Made by a program: the position numbers and the translations under genes. The notes beneath the pieces are model-generated. The model searched no databases. It was not told where the DNA came from and saw nothing but the letters and a program-made list of their open reading frames with translations. DNA of 64,000 nucleotides from Phoma sp. XZ068 (Eukaryota; Ascomycota; Dothideomycetes; Pleosporales; Didymellaceae). The DNA lies in assembly GCA_004835665.1 (NCBI GenBank), contig RBKR01000018.1, positions 496,001 through 560,000 of the forward strand, written 5' to 3'. Positions 22,256-33,618 of this stretch are shown here, piece after piece (within the stretch, counting starts at the first letter, position 1; each line of letters opens with the position of its first letter).

Positions 22256-24837
22256 ATGAGATCGGCTGTTCCCGGAGCGGACGTGCTTGTGGCTTTGTTG
22301 TCATGTCTAGCCGCCATTGTTAATTCGCAGGGCGAGCCAGATGCACGAGGCAAGACTCCATACGATTATGTAAATCCACTCATCGGAACCACCAACGGAG
22401 GTGAGCACGTGTATTTGAGGAATCAAATTCTTGAGTATTGAACTTCTGCAGGACATGTCTTCCCCGGCGCAACTCTTCCATTTGGTATGTTACTGCATGA
22501 TTCAGCGGCCTTGCACTTCCTGACAGGAACTCAGGGATGGCCAAAGCCGGAGCCGACACAGACGGTAGCGCGAATCAAGGAGGATTTTCATCAGACAATT
22601 CACCGATCTACGGTTACTCGCATATGCATGATAGCGGTACAGGTGGCTCAGCTTCACTCGGCAACTTCCCGATCTTTGCACAAGCAGGATGTCCAAATGA
22701 CGATGTCAATGCCTGCAAGTACGCTCTGTGGCAGCGTGCAGAGCCTCGCCAAGAGGGCAGTGTGAACGCGCGCCCAGGATACTTTGACATCACATTGACC
22801 TCGAATATCAGAACGGAGGTGACAGTTACGAACCACACAGCATTGTACCGGTTTACTTTTCCAGATACTCCAGTGACCGCAAATACAACACTAAACCCAC
22901 ACATATTGGTCGAACTCAGCGATCTGCCCCAGACCAGAAGCGAAGCCAACATCACCGTTAACCCTGGAAACGGACGCATCACAGGAGGCGGAAGGTTCTC
23001 ACCCTCTTTTGGCAGTGGAACATACCAGTCGTACTTCTGTCTTGATTTCACCGGTGCAAAGATCAAAGATGCAGGCGTATGGTCCAACTCTCGCGCATCA
23101 AAGCAAGCTCAAAGCCTTAAGATCAAGCCTGGTGACGAGCGTCAAACACCAAGCGATACGCCGGCAGGTGGCTGGGCACAGTTTGAAAAGCCGGATGCGG
23201 GAAATCAAATCCTGGCTAGAGTTGGTATGAGCTTCATTAGCGAAGCTCAGGCTTGCTCCAACGCTGAACGAGAGATCGCCAACGGCGATTTTGATGGAAT
23301 TGTGGCTGCTGCTGAAGCTGCGTGGAAGGAGAAGTTCTCCGTGATCACCTTGAAGGATGGCGGCGTCTCTGAAGTCCTTCTGAAAGCTTTCTGGAGCGGC
23401 GTGTATCGCGCCATGATTTCGCCACAAGATTACACGGGCGAGAATCCATTCTGGAACGATGGGGAACCGTACTATGATTCTTTCTATTGCATCTGGGATT
23501 CCTTCAGGAGCATACACCCGCTGATCACTCTGCTCGACCCGCATAGCCAAACATTGATGGTTAGGAGCCTGTTGAGTATTTACAAGCATACCGGTTACCT
23601 CCCCGACTGTAGAATGAGTCACTGTAAAGGTAATATTCCCATGCAGTATCCATTTTACCCTGCTAAAGAATCAGGTTTCACGCAAGGCGGTTCAAACGCT
23701 GATATCGTCATTGTCGACGCCTACCTCAAAAATATCACCGCGGGAATCGACTGGATAATCGCCTACGAAGCCATTGTCAAAGACGCTGAAATTGAGCCTC
23801 CTGACTGGAACATCGAAGGTCGCGGCGGCCTCGCGTCCTGGAAGAGTCTCGGGTATATTCCTACCGAGAACCTTGACACTGACGGTACTGGTCTCGAAAC
23901 GCGGTCGATCTCGCGTACAGTTGAATATGCCTACAATGACTTCGCAATCAGCACACTTGCACGCGCCTTCGGCCAACACGCCGATGCTGCTAAGTACCTG
24001 GATCGCAGCGGCAACTGGAAAAATATGTTCAATCCCACACAACGCAGTATTGTAAACGGAGTCGACACCGGTTTTGAAGGGTTTTTACAACCACGTTATA
24101 TGAACGGTACATTTGGGTACCAGGACCCAATCTACTGCTCCCCACTACTCAACTTTACAGGTTGCTACCTCAACCCCGGTGGGGGTGAGACATACGAAGG
24201 ACCCGTCTGGTTGTACACGTTCTACGTGCCCGGAGACATGGCGACTCTTATCACCACACTCGGCGGTACAGACACGTTCGTCAAACGCTTAGACTGGCTG
24301 CACGAATCCGGCATTTTATATGTTGGAGACGAGCAAGCTTTCCTCAAATTATTCCTATACCACTACGCTGGTAGACCGGGCAAGAGTGCAGTGCGAGCTC
24401 ACCAGTATATACCGAGCTTGTTCAACGACACCGTTGCCGGCATCCCTGGGAACGACGACTCCGGCGCGATGGGCTCCTTCGAAGCATTGGTCATGATGGG
24501 TTTGTATCCCAACGCGGGACAAGATGTGTATTTTATTATCCCGCCGTTTTTCCAAGAAGTGAGTGTTCGGAATCAGCAGACGGGGAACACGGCAACTGTT
24601 CGCAATGTCAACTTCGACGCCAGTTACGGAAATATCTACATCCAGAGTGCGACGCTAAATGGAGTGCCGTATACAAAGAATTGGATCACGCATAGTTTCT
24701 TCCTAGAGGGCGGGGTGTTAGAATTAACCCTAGGGCCGGAGGAGAGCAACTGGGGGACACGGCCGGAGGATGTCCCGCCTAGTTTGGGACCGTATGGTAA
24801 CCTCACAACACGGGGTGATATGGATGGGAGGCTGTAG
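22256..24837 (+). CDS. Secreted GH92 alpha-1,2-mannosidase
   Basis: Glycoside hydrolase family 92, calcium-dependent exo-alpha-mannosidases that trim mannose from N-glycans or yeast mannans. Exons 22256-22400, 22452-22484 and 22535-24837 give 826 aa; the middle exon is only 33 nt and the introns are 51 and 50 nt. Residues 1 to about 24 form a signal peptide (hydrophobic VLVALLSCLAAIV). The GH92 start motif YVNPLIGTTNGGHVFPGATL crosses the first two joins, which confirms them, and continues PFGMAKAGADTDG. Other family blocks are YGYSHMHDSGTGG, WDSFRSIHPL, and GIPGNDDSGAMGSFEALVMM with the catalytic acid region. There are many N-glycosylation sites. Fungal secreted GH92 enzymes can use host or self glycoproteins; which applies is unknown. 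Confidence 0.93.
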
Positions 24838-24899
24838 ATGAAGAAGTTAAGATAGGTGTGAATGATGTATTGAGGTTCGTGGGCTCGTAGACTGTATAT

Positions 24900-26594
24900 C
24901 TAATGGCCGCCGCCGGCGCCAACGATACTCCAGTACTTGTCGCTACTTCTCTTACGCAGCGTTTTGCCGTACTTGACCATAACCAGGAATGTTGATACAC
25001 ATGCTAGTCCGATGAACGCTGCTGAAATGAAGCAGTTCTGGTAGCCCATTTGCTCAACCCAGGGAGTGATTCTGCATCAAAGTTAGCCAAAGGCCACGAA
25101 TCCAGTCTGCAAACTTACGCATAGCTAACAGCGAACATCATAGTATCTCTTATGATAATAGTCGCTGCCATTGCATCTCCACAAACTCCGGGATAGCTAT
25201 CAATCAGGTAGTTGATACTCAGCGTAAACCCCAGACACGTCGTAAACGCCAGTGTCCCCATCGCGACAAGCAACCCAAACCAATGGATCTGCTGCGCCGC
25301 TCCCACACCCCACAGAATCGCTCCCGCAGGCACCATCACCATGCACACAATGAATGGATACAGGCGGAACTCGGCTTCCGACACACCGCTGTTGCGTCGC
25401 GCGAGCTTGACCGTCAGGTAATCGCTGAACCGGCCGGCAACCAGCATGCCGATACCGCAGCCGATCATGGGTGCGAAGTAGCTGAGCCCGACGGCTTCGG
25501 CACCCCAGAAGTAGGGGGCGTCGCTGAGGACGAGCGAGGCGGTGCCGTTGAGAATGTTGAACCAGATTAGGTAGGAGCCGGCGGAGAAACCGGTGTAGAG
25601 GACTACCGGCCAGGTTAGGTAAAGGGAGATGCTGCGGAGATGGCTGAGCATGGTGCCGTTTTGTGCAGGGTGCCATAGCGAGAGCTTTTGTGCGAAGGTT
25701 TTTGTCTTCAAGTCGAGTCTCATCTCCTCGCTTGCGGCTGTCGGGACTGCTGCTAGCTGGTGCTTTGGGTTGTTGTCGTCTTCATCGAGATCTTCGGGGT
25801 GTTGTTGTCCGGGTGCGACGACTGTGCCGGTGATTACGCGATCGTAGTTAGTCTCCTCTAGGAAGAAGAAAAGGAAGATGAAAGTGGTTCCAGTGAAGAT
25901 TGCAGGCCAGTAGAAGACCCATTGCCAGCCCTGCCTCTCGGCGATGAATCCAGAGATGATAGGAGAAAAATAGTTACTGGCCAAGGCACAGAAAGCATAG
26001 ATGCTCAGACCGGTGCCTCTTTGATGAGTGAAGTAGATATCAGCAATAGACACTTCAGGCAAAGCATCATATGGGCCGCCAAAGAAGCCAAGTAGGATAC
26101 TTCGAGCAATCCATTCGCCGTTGGTCTTGACATATGGACTCCAGAGGGTGATGCCAGTAACACCAAGAATGGAGATCAGGTACGCTAGACGCTTTCCGTA
26201 TGTAAGGGCAAATGGTTGCCAGAAAAGTTGGCTCCATCCGATGAGCAAGAACATGAAACCACTACCTTCGTTCAAGGTTGATACTGAGATTCCATTCGAT
26301 TCGGAGAGGGGTACGATCACGGAGTAGATGCTCGATTGTGCAATGCCACACATCCAGACATATCTGACGGCTCTTATCAGTCCTGTTGAAGCATCCCCAT
26401 GCAATCGTCCGAACTCACAGGTTCGGGCATATCAATGCAAGTAGCTTGCGACGCGGTGTCCAGTTCAGAGGATCATCTGGATGATTCGAAGGTGTAGGCT
26501 GCAAGACAATATCACCGTTTCCGGCATGGCGCGCTTCTATAGTATGGTCGACATCGACAAGCTGGATGGTACCCGGTATGGCAGAGGACGACAT
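24900..26594 (-). CDS. MFS transporter (DHA1-type, 530 aa)
   Basis: Major facilitator superfamily transporter of the plasma membrane. Exons 26594-26419, 26363-25119 and 25071-24900 join in frame (530 aa), with 55-nt and 47-nt introns. The N-terminal cytoplasmic part carries the fungal DHA1-like motif DDPLNWTPRRK, followed by 12 hydrophobic segments with a long central loop rich in Asp/Glu (QQHPEDLDEDDNNPKHQ). Motif A is degenerate, and WQWVFYWPAIFTG and FFFLEETNYDR after helix 6 are typical of this subgroup. Substrate cannot be told from sequence; relatives export drugs, polyamines or secondary metabolites. Its stop is only 62 bp from the stop of the GH92 gene on the other strand, so the two share a terminator region rather than a promoter. 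Confidence 0.85.
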
Positions 26595-27551
26595 TGTTCG
26601 TGGTGGATCAGTACCTTGGAATGAAGGACCGATTGGAGATGAACTGTTGAACTAAATGTGCAGGAGGCTCACTTAAGGACGAACAATAAGGTTGTTCCGC
26701 GGGGCATTCCCAGCGTTCGGGTATGTCCCTTGCAATTGTCGACCGCAGGTGTCACGCGAAAGAGGCAAGGCTACCCCGAAGCACAAAGTGCAACATTGGA
26801 AACGGCCTTCCGATAGTCGAGCAAGACCATTAGCAAATCTTTCCTAATAGAGGGTTATCGCCACGGAGGAGGTTCCATTCTGTGTTCAATTGGCCATCTT
26901 CCGATGATAGGAAGTGACCTTACGCCGTAAGCGCGCCGCTGCTGTGACTGGAGATGAATACCCCGGACCCGTCTCCGCACATCGGTCGTCCCCGCTCGCG
27001 TGGCGTTCTAGTGGTAGTTAAACACCACCTCACCTTGAAGGGGATTCTCTCCTTGCCCAACCGTAGATGCATATTACATAGTGACAAGGCGAACATTCTT
27101 CCAGCGGTCATCTCTTTGAACAAAACTTGTTGATGTAAAAGTGGTCAAGATAAGGAGATGTGGAGAACAAGCTGGCGTCCGCGCGCCGAACTAGTCTAGC
27201 GTGACTTTCTCATATCGCTGGCCAGCTTGACAAATATCAACTTCATCTCATCATGCAACAACCTGTTCATCACATTGCTCACTATCATGCAGACGGCTTA
27301 TCTGTTGTAACGGTATAATTGTATTCCTTGAGGTCTATGCTGCGTCTATGCTGCGTCTATGCTGCGTCTATGTTGCATCTATGTTGCGTCTAAATATGTA
27401 CAGGTTAAGTATCGGCTTTCTGGTTGTCGTGACATGTATCCTTCACGCTCAATCGCACACTTCGTTATCAGTAAAAGCGGGAGCAATCAGGTTGGCGTAC
27501 TGTCCGGAGCCGAAGGGGTTGAAGGGCGTGCCCTCGTGGCCGTTGGCATCC
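26595..27551. other. Intergenic region with a short minisatellite
   Basis: It holds the MFS promoter side and the 3' flank of the six-cysteine repeat gene. An 11-bp minisatellite lies at 27334-27388. Other open frames are short and featureless. Confidence 0.5.
27334..27388. repeat. 11-bp minisatellite, five copies
   Basis: Five tandem copies of TCTATGCTGCG, the last two with one or two changes (TCTATGTTGCA, TCTATGTTGCG), about 160 bp beyond the stop of the cysteine-repeat gene. Confidence 0.9.
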
Positions 27552-28364
27552 TTACAAAGAAGGTGCCGCAGTAGCACGAACGATGGTGGCAGTGGCGGAG
27601 GCGCAGAATGCACGACCGCGAGCGTTATCCTGACCGACACAGGCCTGGAGATCGCAGCTGCAAGCTACCTCTGGGACACCCGATGCAACGCAAGACTTGA
27701 AGGTCTCCTGGCAAACATCTTCAGAGGCTGCTGGTGTTGCAGTGGCTGCAGCGGAACGGACAATGGTGGCAGTGGCTGAAGCGCAGAATGCACGACCGCG
27801 AGCGTTATCCTGACCAACACAGGCTTGAAGATCGCAGCTGCAAGCTACCTCGGGGACACCCGATGCAACGCAAGAATCAAAGGTTGCCTGGCAAGTATCT
27901 TCGGAGGCCGCTGGTGTTGTAGTGGCTGCAGCGGAACGAACGATAGTGGCAGTGGCTGAAGCGCAGAATGCACGACCGCGAGCGTTATCCTGACCGACAC
28001 AAGCCTGGAGATCGCAGCTGCAAGCTACCTCAGGGACACCTGAGTCAAGGCAAGAATCGAAAGTTGCCTGGCAATCATCTCCAGAGTCCGAAGGTGCTGA
28101 TGTGGCTGCTGCTGCTGCTGCTGTAGGAACCGCGGTGGTACGAACGATGGTAGCAGTAGCTGAAGCGCAGAACTCCCGACCACGAGCGTTATCCTGACCA
28201 ACACAGGCCTGGAGGTCGCAGCGGCAAGCTACCTCAGGGACGCCTGACTCGATGCAAGAATTGAAGGTGTCCTGGCAAGCATCCTGGCGAAGGTTCAGAG
28301 GACCGGCGGAAACCACGGAGGTAAGAGCGAGGGTGAGAGCGAGAGCGATGGTCTTAGAGTACAT
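27552..28364 (-). CDS. Secreted protein of four tandem six-cysteine modules
   Basis: Unrecognised 270-aa protein. Residues 1-20 are a signal peptide (MYSKTIALALTLALTSVVSA). The rest is four copies of a module with six cysteines in constant spacing C-x6-C-x9-C-x-C-x4-C-x11-C, starting at C30, C98, C158 and C218. The core SGVPEVAC and CDLQACVGQDNARGR are the same in all copies, except R for S before the fourth cysteine of module 1. Modules are joined by Ala/Thr/Ser/Pro-rich linkers that could be O-glycosylated; linker 1 has a run of Ala. Six cysteines suggest three disulfides per module. It lacks a GPI tail. Apoplastic effector, cell-wall or adhesin-like roles are all possible; the spacing does not fit CFEM (eight Cys) or hydrophobins. 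The frame continues upstream to 28517, but the Met at 28364 begins the signal peptide. Confidence 0.85.
   Translation of the reverse strand: MYSKTIALALTLALTSVVSAGPLNLRQDACQDTFNSCIESGVPEVACRCDLQACVGQDNARGREFCASATATIVRTTAVPTAAAAAATSAPSDSGDDCQATFDSCLDSGVPEVACSCDLQACVGQDNARGRAFCASATATIVRSAAATTTPAASEDTCQATFDSCVASGVPEVACSCDLQACVGQDNARGRAFCASATATIVRSAAATATPAASEDVCQETFKSCVASGVPEVACSCDLQACVGQDNARGRAFCASATATIVRATAAPSL
27601..28190. repeat. Coding tandem repeat, 180-bp period
   Basis: On the plus strand, the block GCGCAGAATGCACGACCGCG recurs at 27601, 27781 and 27961 (period exactly 180 bp), and a diverged copy begins at 28165 (204 bp on, because of an extra GCT-rich linker). Adjacent copies differ at only a few positions by eye, including third codon positions. 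Confidence 0.9.
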
Positions 28365-29737
28365 CTTGAGAGTTGTTGCTGTTGTTGATGTTTCGGTGAT
28401 TTGTTGATTAGGTAGGTATTGAAGTTGATGATGTGATGTGAGCTTCGTTGATGTGAGAGAAATTGAGGCGACTTCTACGGCTCTTATATATGAATTCAAG
28501 ATGACCCTTGATTCCAACGGTAGAGACCCTCCCTATTGTGCTAATGCTCAAAAAGCCGGTATAGAATGACGTCGAGGCTCGTGTTTCGATCATACGGACC
28601 TAAGCGTAAGGCTGATAGGGGTCTGCGCTCTGGCTCTGTACTGCTAGTTCACGTGGATCGCAATGCGAATGTCTAAAATTGGACTTTAACCAGTCCAGTC
28701 CCCACCCAGGGCCTCGGCTCATGCGGCTCTGCCCAGTGGGCGACGAATGAGCCCTCGTAGTTTGCTGCATTGTCAGGGTACTTCCATGCGTTCCGGTACG
28801 ACCTGGACAGTGTACCAAATCAAGGGACGGTGGCAATACCACTTTGTACATCATCGGGTCAATTCGCGGGTACGCTTGCCGAGCAGTTACATGCGACGGC
28901 CCGACGAAAACATCGTGTCATGGCCAAAGCTCAAGGTGTCTTCGTGTGCGGTGTACTGCTGCGCGCAAAAAAATCTGAAGTCATATCGACATTGAAGACT
29001 GCCCACCGAAGTCTGTTTGATGAAGCCTGTCTGCCTAAGCTTACCTGTCTCTTGTCTAGCGCACTGGGATGATTCAATTGAACATCATGAGCAAGCACGA
29101 ACTTCAACACCAGCATGCAATTTTTTTTTTGTGAAAGGGCTCGTATCATGGAACAGCCCCCAGCGCAATTGACTCCGCCAGCCCGGAGCGGTTGGTGGCG
29201 GTATGGGGTTGGAATGAAGTTGCATTGACATGAAATCTCCGACTCTAGAAGACATGGCTGATGCTTAAATGTACTTGTGGGGTCCGGTGGGGCATATCCC
29301 CATATTAGGTTCAGCAAACGCAAATATTGGGTAAGGACATATGAACTGATGTGTTTATTATTAGGCCGGGAAGAGTGCGTCTCGATTCGTGGCCGGTATG
29401 AGAATTTTCTGCGCTCATCACGATCTCAGAAGCAACGTAGATACGCTTTCAACACGTTGCAAACCTACTGAAGAGATTAATTGATGGCCAGTCAAAGGGG
29501 TTAGGAGCAATACGAGACGGACGGGGCACCATAATGATGTACATGAAAGGTTGAATGGTGGATCAATCAACTGAGCAAGTTAGTGAGAGAGCGGCAGCAA
29601 CGTCGGTGAAGCAAGGTACCAGTGGAGCTTTTGTCGAATGCCCAGAGAAATAAACATCAGGTTCGTAGTATTGAAATAGAAGTGAAACAATTCATAGCAA
29701 GTGCGACCACTTCGACGGTATCTTCATTTTGCCTTCA
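28365..29737. other. Intergenic region without a supported gene
   Basis: It contains the promoter and 5' leader of the cysteine-repeat gene (AC-rich on its own strand just before the ATG) and a T run at about 29119-29130. No open frame here has a start, motif or splice support. Confidence 0.5.
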
Positions 29738-30520
29738 TCACACAGCAAGCAAAGCAAGTCCACCAAGAAGACCAGCCATCCCTGGTGAGATACCAAACTT
29801 CTCAGCAGCACCTGTGAACGGTTGTGTAGTGCCTTTCGGCAGACCACCGCTTCCACTGGGCGACGCTGTTCCCTTTGCGGTTCCGGTCGCCCTCCCGTCG
29901 ACCATGAAGAAGTTGCCGGCCATGGGAGCGCCGACTTTGTTCTTGGTCATGAATGCATTTATGTCAAAGTTAATGCGAGCTGAGGTTTGTGCAAAATCAG
30001 ATGCCTGGACCTTCAGGTCTGCAGGTTGCTGGAATAGTAGCTGGACGTAGCGATGGGGGATGGTGTCTGTTGCAGGCGGGCCTGGTGGTAGATATGAGGC
30101 TGGTCCTTTCTCGGTCGATGCAAGTAAAGTTGCAGATCCACTGATCTTCTGTTGTGTGGCTTTGAAACCTGTGTTCATAGCGTGCAGGAGGACACGGCGA
30201 GTTGTGCTTCCTTCAGCAGGTGGAACATCGAGGTCGAGCATGACGAACATGTAGGTTGCGCTTGAATTTGCCATCGTACTTGACACAGCTATCTTTGGTT
30301 GACTTGCTGTTTCTGCGAACTGTCAGACATAGCTTTCTGATATACATTGGGCTTACTCACCCGCTTTTGAAAGCATTTGACCTGGTGTCATGACCATGGT
30401 TGTGTTGAAGAAGACATCCAGCTTACTGCTCGCTGCGGGAGTGAAGCCTGAGGGTGTGACGCTTTGCGCCTGCGCCAGACCTGCCACAGCAGCGACGAGC
30501 AATGATGAAGCGAAGTACAT
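29738..30520 (-). CDS. Secreted PEBP-like protein with GPI-type tail
   Basis: Phosphatidylethanolamine-binding-protein-like fold, in fungi often extracellular. Exons 30520-30361 and 30312-29738 join in phase 1 (244 aa); the 48-nt intron has a GTGAGT donor and a TCGCAG acceptor with CTGAC before it. Residues 1-19 are a signal peptide (YFASSLLVAAVAGLAQA). The family appears in TYMFVMLDLDVP, where the D-x-D-x-P ligand-pocket motif is conserved, and in YLPPGPPATDTIPHRYVQLLFQQP, matching the PPx...HRY block. After about residue 205 a Gly/Ser-rich stretch leads to a hydrophobic end (SPGMAGLLGGLALLAV), as in GPI-anchored proteins. The exact ligand is not known. Start is the Met of the signal peptide; the frame is open further upstream. 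Confidence 0.82.
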
Positions 30521-31518
30521 GTTGGATACGATTAGGAAATAGTTGTGAGGGAAATGTGTATGTATATGTGATCCGTTATAGTGATTTATCAAGTGCCAAA
30601 AAGCAAACTGAAGACTCGATGGCCTGAATATATCAATCGAGCATTGAGTACGCGGCCTCAAAGCCTAGCGGTGTCGAGCCTGGCACTCGTCGTTACACAC
30701 GATTTGGAGCGCATATCCCATTGCACCCCTGCTTTGGTCATTCTGAAACGGGTATCGCGTGAAGCCTCCACCGTTATCCTTGACAACGAACGATGCTCCA
30801 TGGAACTACGCGGTGGAATTGACTAGCTTTGGGAGATACTCAAACTTCTCCAAGCGCCAATACTGTCATCCAAGGTTGCACGCTGGTCCAATGTTAGCAT
30901 AATAAAGTGGATGCTCCGTCGACACCACAAACTAGCAAGTAGACGGCCAAAATGACGCATGGCCACTGCGCATGATCGTAGGACAGAAAGTGTATGGGAA
31001 CTTAATCGAACGATTTTGCAACTATGATCTAGTATTGTCACACGCAGCGCGGCTCGACTTGCCAATGCGTTCCTCCAACTCGGTGTTCAGCGTGGAGGCC
31101 GAAACATAGACGTGTCTGAGACGTCCCGCGCGGCACGCGACAACAGCCTCATATTCGAAACCTGACAATGACGCTGAGGGTTCACGTAAGCGGAAGGAGT
31201 AGCGGAACCAAGAGTGTGACAGGTCTTGAAGGTCTCGAGTACTCCACTTACGTAGAGCGAAGCATCTGTCAAACAGGTTGCTTATATGCCGCACGCTGCT
31301 TGTGACCTCAGCGCACGTGATGTGAGCGATTAGGTGTAGCGAAATAATTGACGCTGCAGAAGTAATGGGCGAGCTCAAGGGTATATGGCAGGATCACGTA
31401 GCAACGGTTGTAGGAAGGCGCGCACGTGTTTTCGCGCCTTAGCGCGGTGGCAACTCCGCGAAGCGGAATAGTGGTGTACGTCAACATTGAACAAGTATTC
31501 TTCCACCAGACTGGTCCC
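30521..31518. other. Divergent intergenic region, PEBP-like and exonuclease genes
   Basis: About 1 kb between two outward-facing start codons. Minus-strand open frames at 31022-31378 and 31308-31643 partly overlap the exonuclease 5' end and have no motif; I leave them out. Confidence 0.45.
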
Positions 31519-33618
31519 ATGAACAGCACCAGGGTGCTATTCCGCAGTTCTATTGGGATGACAGACGCGGCTGCCAAGGTGGCCCTGGAAAATGCAACAA
31601 CCCCGCCAAACAATGAAAAGGCGCGTTGGCCACTCAGCTTCAAGATACAGCCTCAAGCACAGCACGACCTGGAGGCATTTGGTGTAATTTCAAAAAAGCC
31701 AAACCCCAAAAAGCGATGGTGGAGTCATCTTCTGTACCGTGGACCAAACAATGAACGAGTCAAGATTCTTTACAGCAAGACGAAAGCGGATTCGGAGGTC
31801 CTGGCCGAGCAGTTCCTCAAAGAAGATGTTGTTGGTTTTGACATGGAATGGCCTTGGGACGATTGGAGACAGCCGAACAGGCTCCAAAACAAGATCGGTC
31901 TGATACAAGTCGCCACTGAGGACAGAGTTGCGCTTTTTCACATCGGCCTGCACACGGGAGAAACCACTGAAGAGATCATAGCTCCATCATTGCGGAAGCT
32001 GATTGAAAGCCCAACGATTGGGAAGATTGGCGTTGGCATACTCAATGCGGACTTTGCCCGTTTGAACAGGTACTTCAAGTTGAAGCCAAGGGGAGCTGTC
32101 GAGTTGAGCCACCTCCACCGCCTCGTCACATTTGGAGGGCGTAAGCCCGAGCTAGTCTCGACCAAGATGACAGGCCTCGCAAAGCAGGTTGAACAGCACC
32201 TCGGACACCCTCTCTACAAGGGTGATGTGAGGACGTCCAACTGGAGCAAAGCTCTCTCACAGGAGCAGATCAAGTATGCCGCGGGAGACGCATACGCAGG
32301 AATCATGCTGTACCACTGCTTGAACTACAAGCGGCTTCAAATGAAGCCGACTCCGCCTCTCCCGATACATGCAGATAGGTACCTGAAGTATAAGCTTGCT
32401 GGAGTCGGCTCGTTATATTTAGAGCCTTTAGAAGAGGGCGGCAAAATCATGACGTCGGCGTTCTTTTTTGGGGTCCCAACGGCGGCAGAAGACTTGTCGA
32501 AGTTGAAGTCTAAGAGGACGTCGCCGGCCAAGTCCAGGGCTACAGTCAAAGCCACGACGGCGTCCAACGTTGCAGATAAGGAATTAGAGCCTTTAGTCCG
32601 TCGAATGACGGGCAGGTCGAATCCTGAAGCAGCCTTGGATGCAACCTCACAAGCTCTTTACGATAAATTAGTCGTCTGGCGTGGAGCTGTTGCTGCCAAG
32701 TCTAACGTACCAGCTTATCGCGTCGTCTTTGACCATATCCTCACCAGGCTTGCAGAAGAACGACCTCTCAGCAGCGAGTCACTGCTGAAAATTAAAGGTC
32801 TCGGGGCAGGACGGGAGAAGCTATACGGGAAGCAATGGATCAGTATCATCTCGTCTTTCGTGGCCAAGAACGGGATCAGTGCATCTGAAGGTGTTGCTAT
32901 CGCCTTACCGAAAGACACAGACGCAGTCGACAACGTAGTGCCTCCTTCCACGCCGGATCACAGCCCACGACGTAGAGGAGCGGTGCGAGCCAAGACACCA
33001 GACTCATCACCAGCGTTTGGTACACCGCCCGCCCGCACGGCTCAACTGCACACCGGGCTGTCCTTTACACTAGCCGAGACGAAGCTCGCGGAAGATGAGG
33101 ATACAGACGATAGCCTACCGTCGCTCGACTTTGGCAACTTCAATCGACGAACCTCTGGCCAGAAACGAAAACGGCTCGAGAGTCCGACAAAGCACGATAC
33201 CCCGAGTAGTGCGCAGAAGCTGCAGCAAGTAATCCAATACTGCTGGTTTGACGAAGACGGCTCTTCGCGTCAGCCATTGAATCCACCACCAAAAGCGCCC
33301 AGTTCAACTACACGACCAACCCCTCCCACTCCCCACGATGTCTCCCAGGAGTCCAAGATCTTCCGCAACAAGCTCCTCGCGCTCAGCAGACTCGTCGCTT
33401 CAAAGACCCAAACAAAAGCAGAGTCCATAGCGTCAGCCTCGACACTCGACGCCATCGTCAGACGTCCTCCCCGCACGCACGGCGAGCTACGTCGCGTGCC
33501 AGGCGTGGAGAAGTTCTTTGTCGCGTGCATGGACGCGGATATGGACTTGCTTGCGAAGATTCACAAGTTTGCGCCTGCTCGTGATTATGACACCTCGGTG
33601 CTTGGCGAGCGACGTTGA
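31519..33618 (+). CDS. DEDDy 3'-5' exonuclease with HRDC domains
   Basis: A 699-aa intronless protein with a WRN/Rrp6-type 3'-5' exonuclease domain. Motif ExoI is VVGFDMEWPW (Asp and Glu), ExoII is VGILNADFARL (Asp) and ExoIII is YAAGDAYAG, where the Tyr three before the last Asp marks the DEDDy class, so all catalytic residues are present. Downstream a HRDC domain follows (LVVWRGAVAAKSNVPAYRVV to LLKIKGLGAGREKLYG), then a Ser/Pro-rich disordered linker, and a second HRDC-like region near the C-terminus (NKLLALSRLVASKTQTKAES to ELRRVPGVEKFFVACM). The exonuclease plus HRDC order, without a helicase, suggests a role in DNA repair or RNA processing. The frame is open upstream to 31426, but the first ATG is at 31519 (CCCATGAAC); a mitochondrial or nuclear target is undecided. 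Confidence 0.85.
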   Translation: MNSTRVLFRSSIGMTDAAAKVALENATTPPNNEKARWPLSFKIQPQAQHDLEAFGVISKKPNPKKRWWSHLLYRGPNNERVKILYSKTKADSEVLAEQFLKEDVVGFDMEWPWDDWRQPNRLQNKIGLIQVATEDRVALFHIGLHTGETTEEIIAPSLRKLIESPTIGKIGVGILNADFARLNRYFKLKPRGAVELSHLHRLVTFGGRKPELVSTKMTGLAKQVEQHLGHPLYKGDVRTSNWSKALSQEQIKYAAGDAYAGIMLYHCLNYKRLQMKPTPPLPIHADRYLKYKLAGVGSLYLEPLEEGGKIMTSAFFFGVPTAAEDLSKLKSKRTSPAKSRATVKATTASNVADKELEPLVRRMTGRSNPEAALDATSQALYDKLVVWRGAVAAKSNVPAYRVVFDHILTRLAEERPLSSESLLKIKGLGAGREKLYGKQWISIISSFVAKNGISASEGVAIALPKDTDAVDNVVPPSTPDHSPRRRGAVRAKTPDSSPAFGTPPARTAQLHTGLSFTLAETKLAEDEDTDDSLPSLDFGNFNRRTSGQKRKRLESPTKHDTPSSAQKLQQVIQYCWFDEDGSSRQPLNPPPKAPSSTTRPTPPTPHDVSQESKIFRNKLLALSRLVASKTQTKAESIASASTLDAIVRRPPRTHGELRRVPGVEKFFVACMDADMDLLAKIHKFAPARDYDTSVLGERR

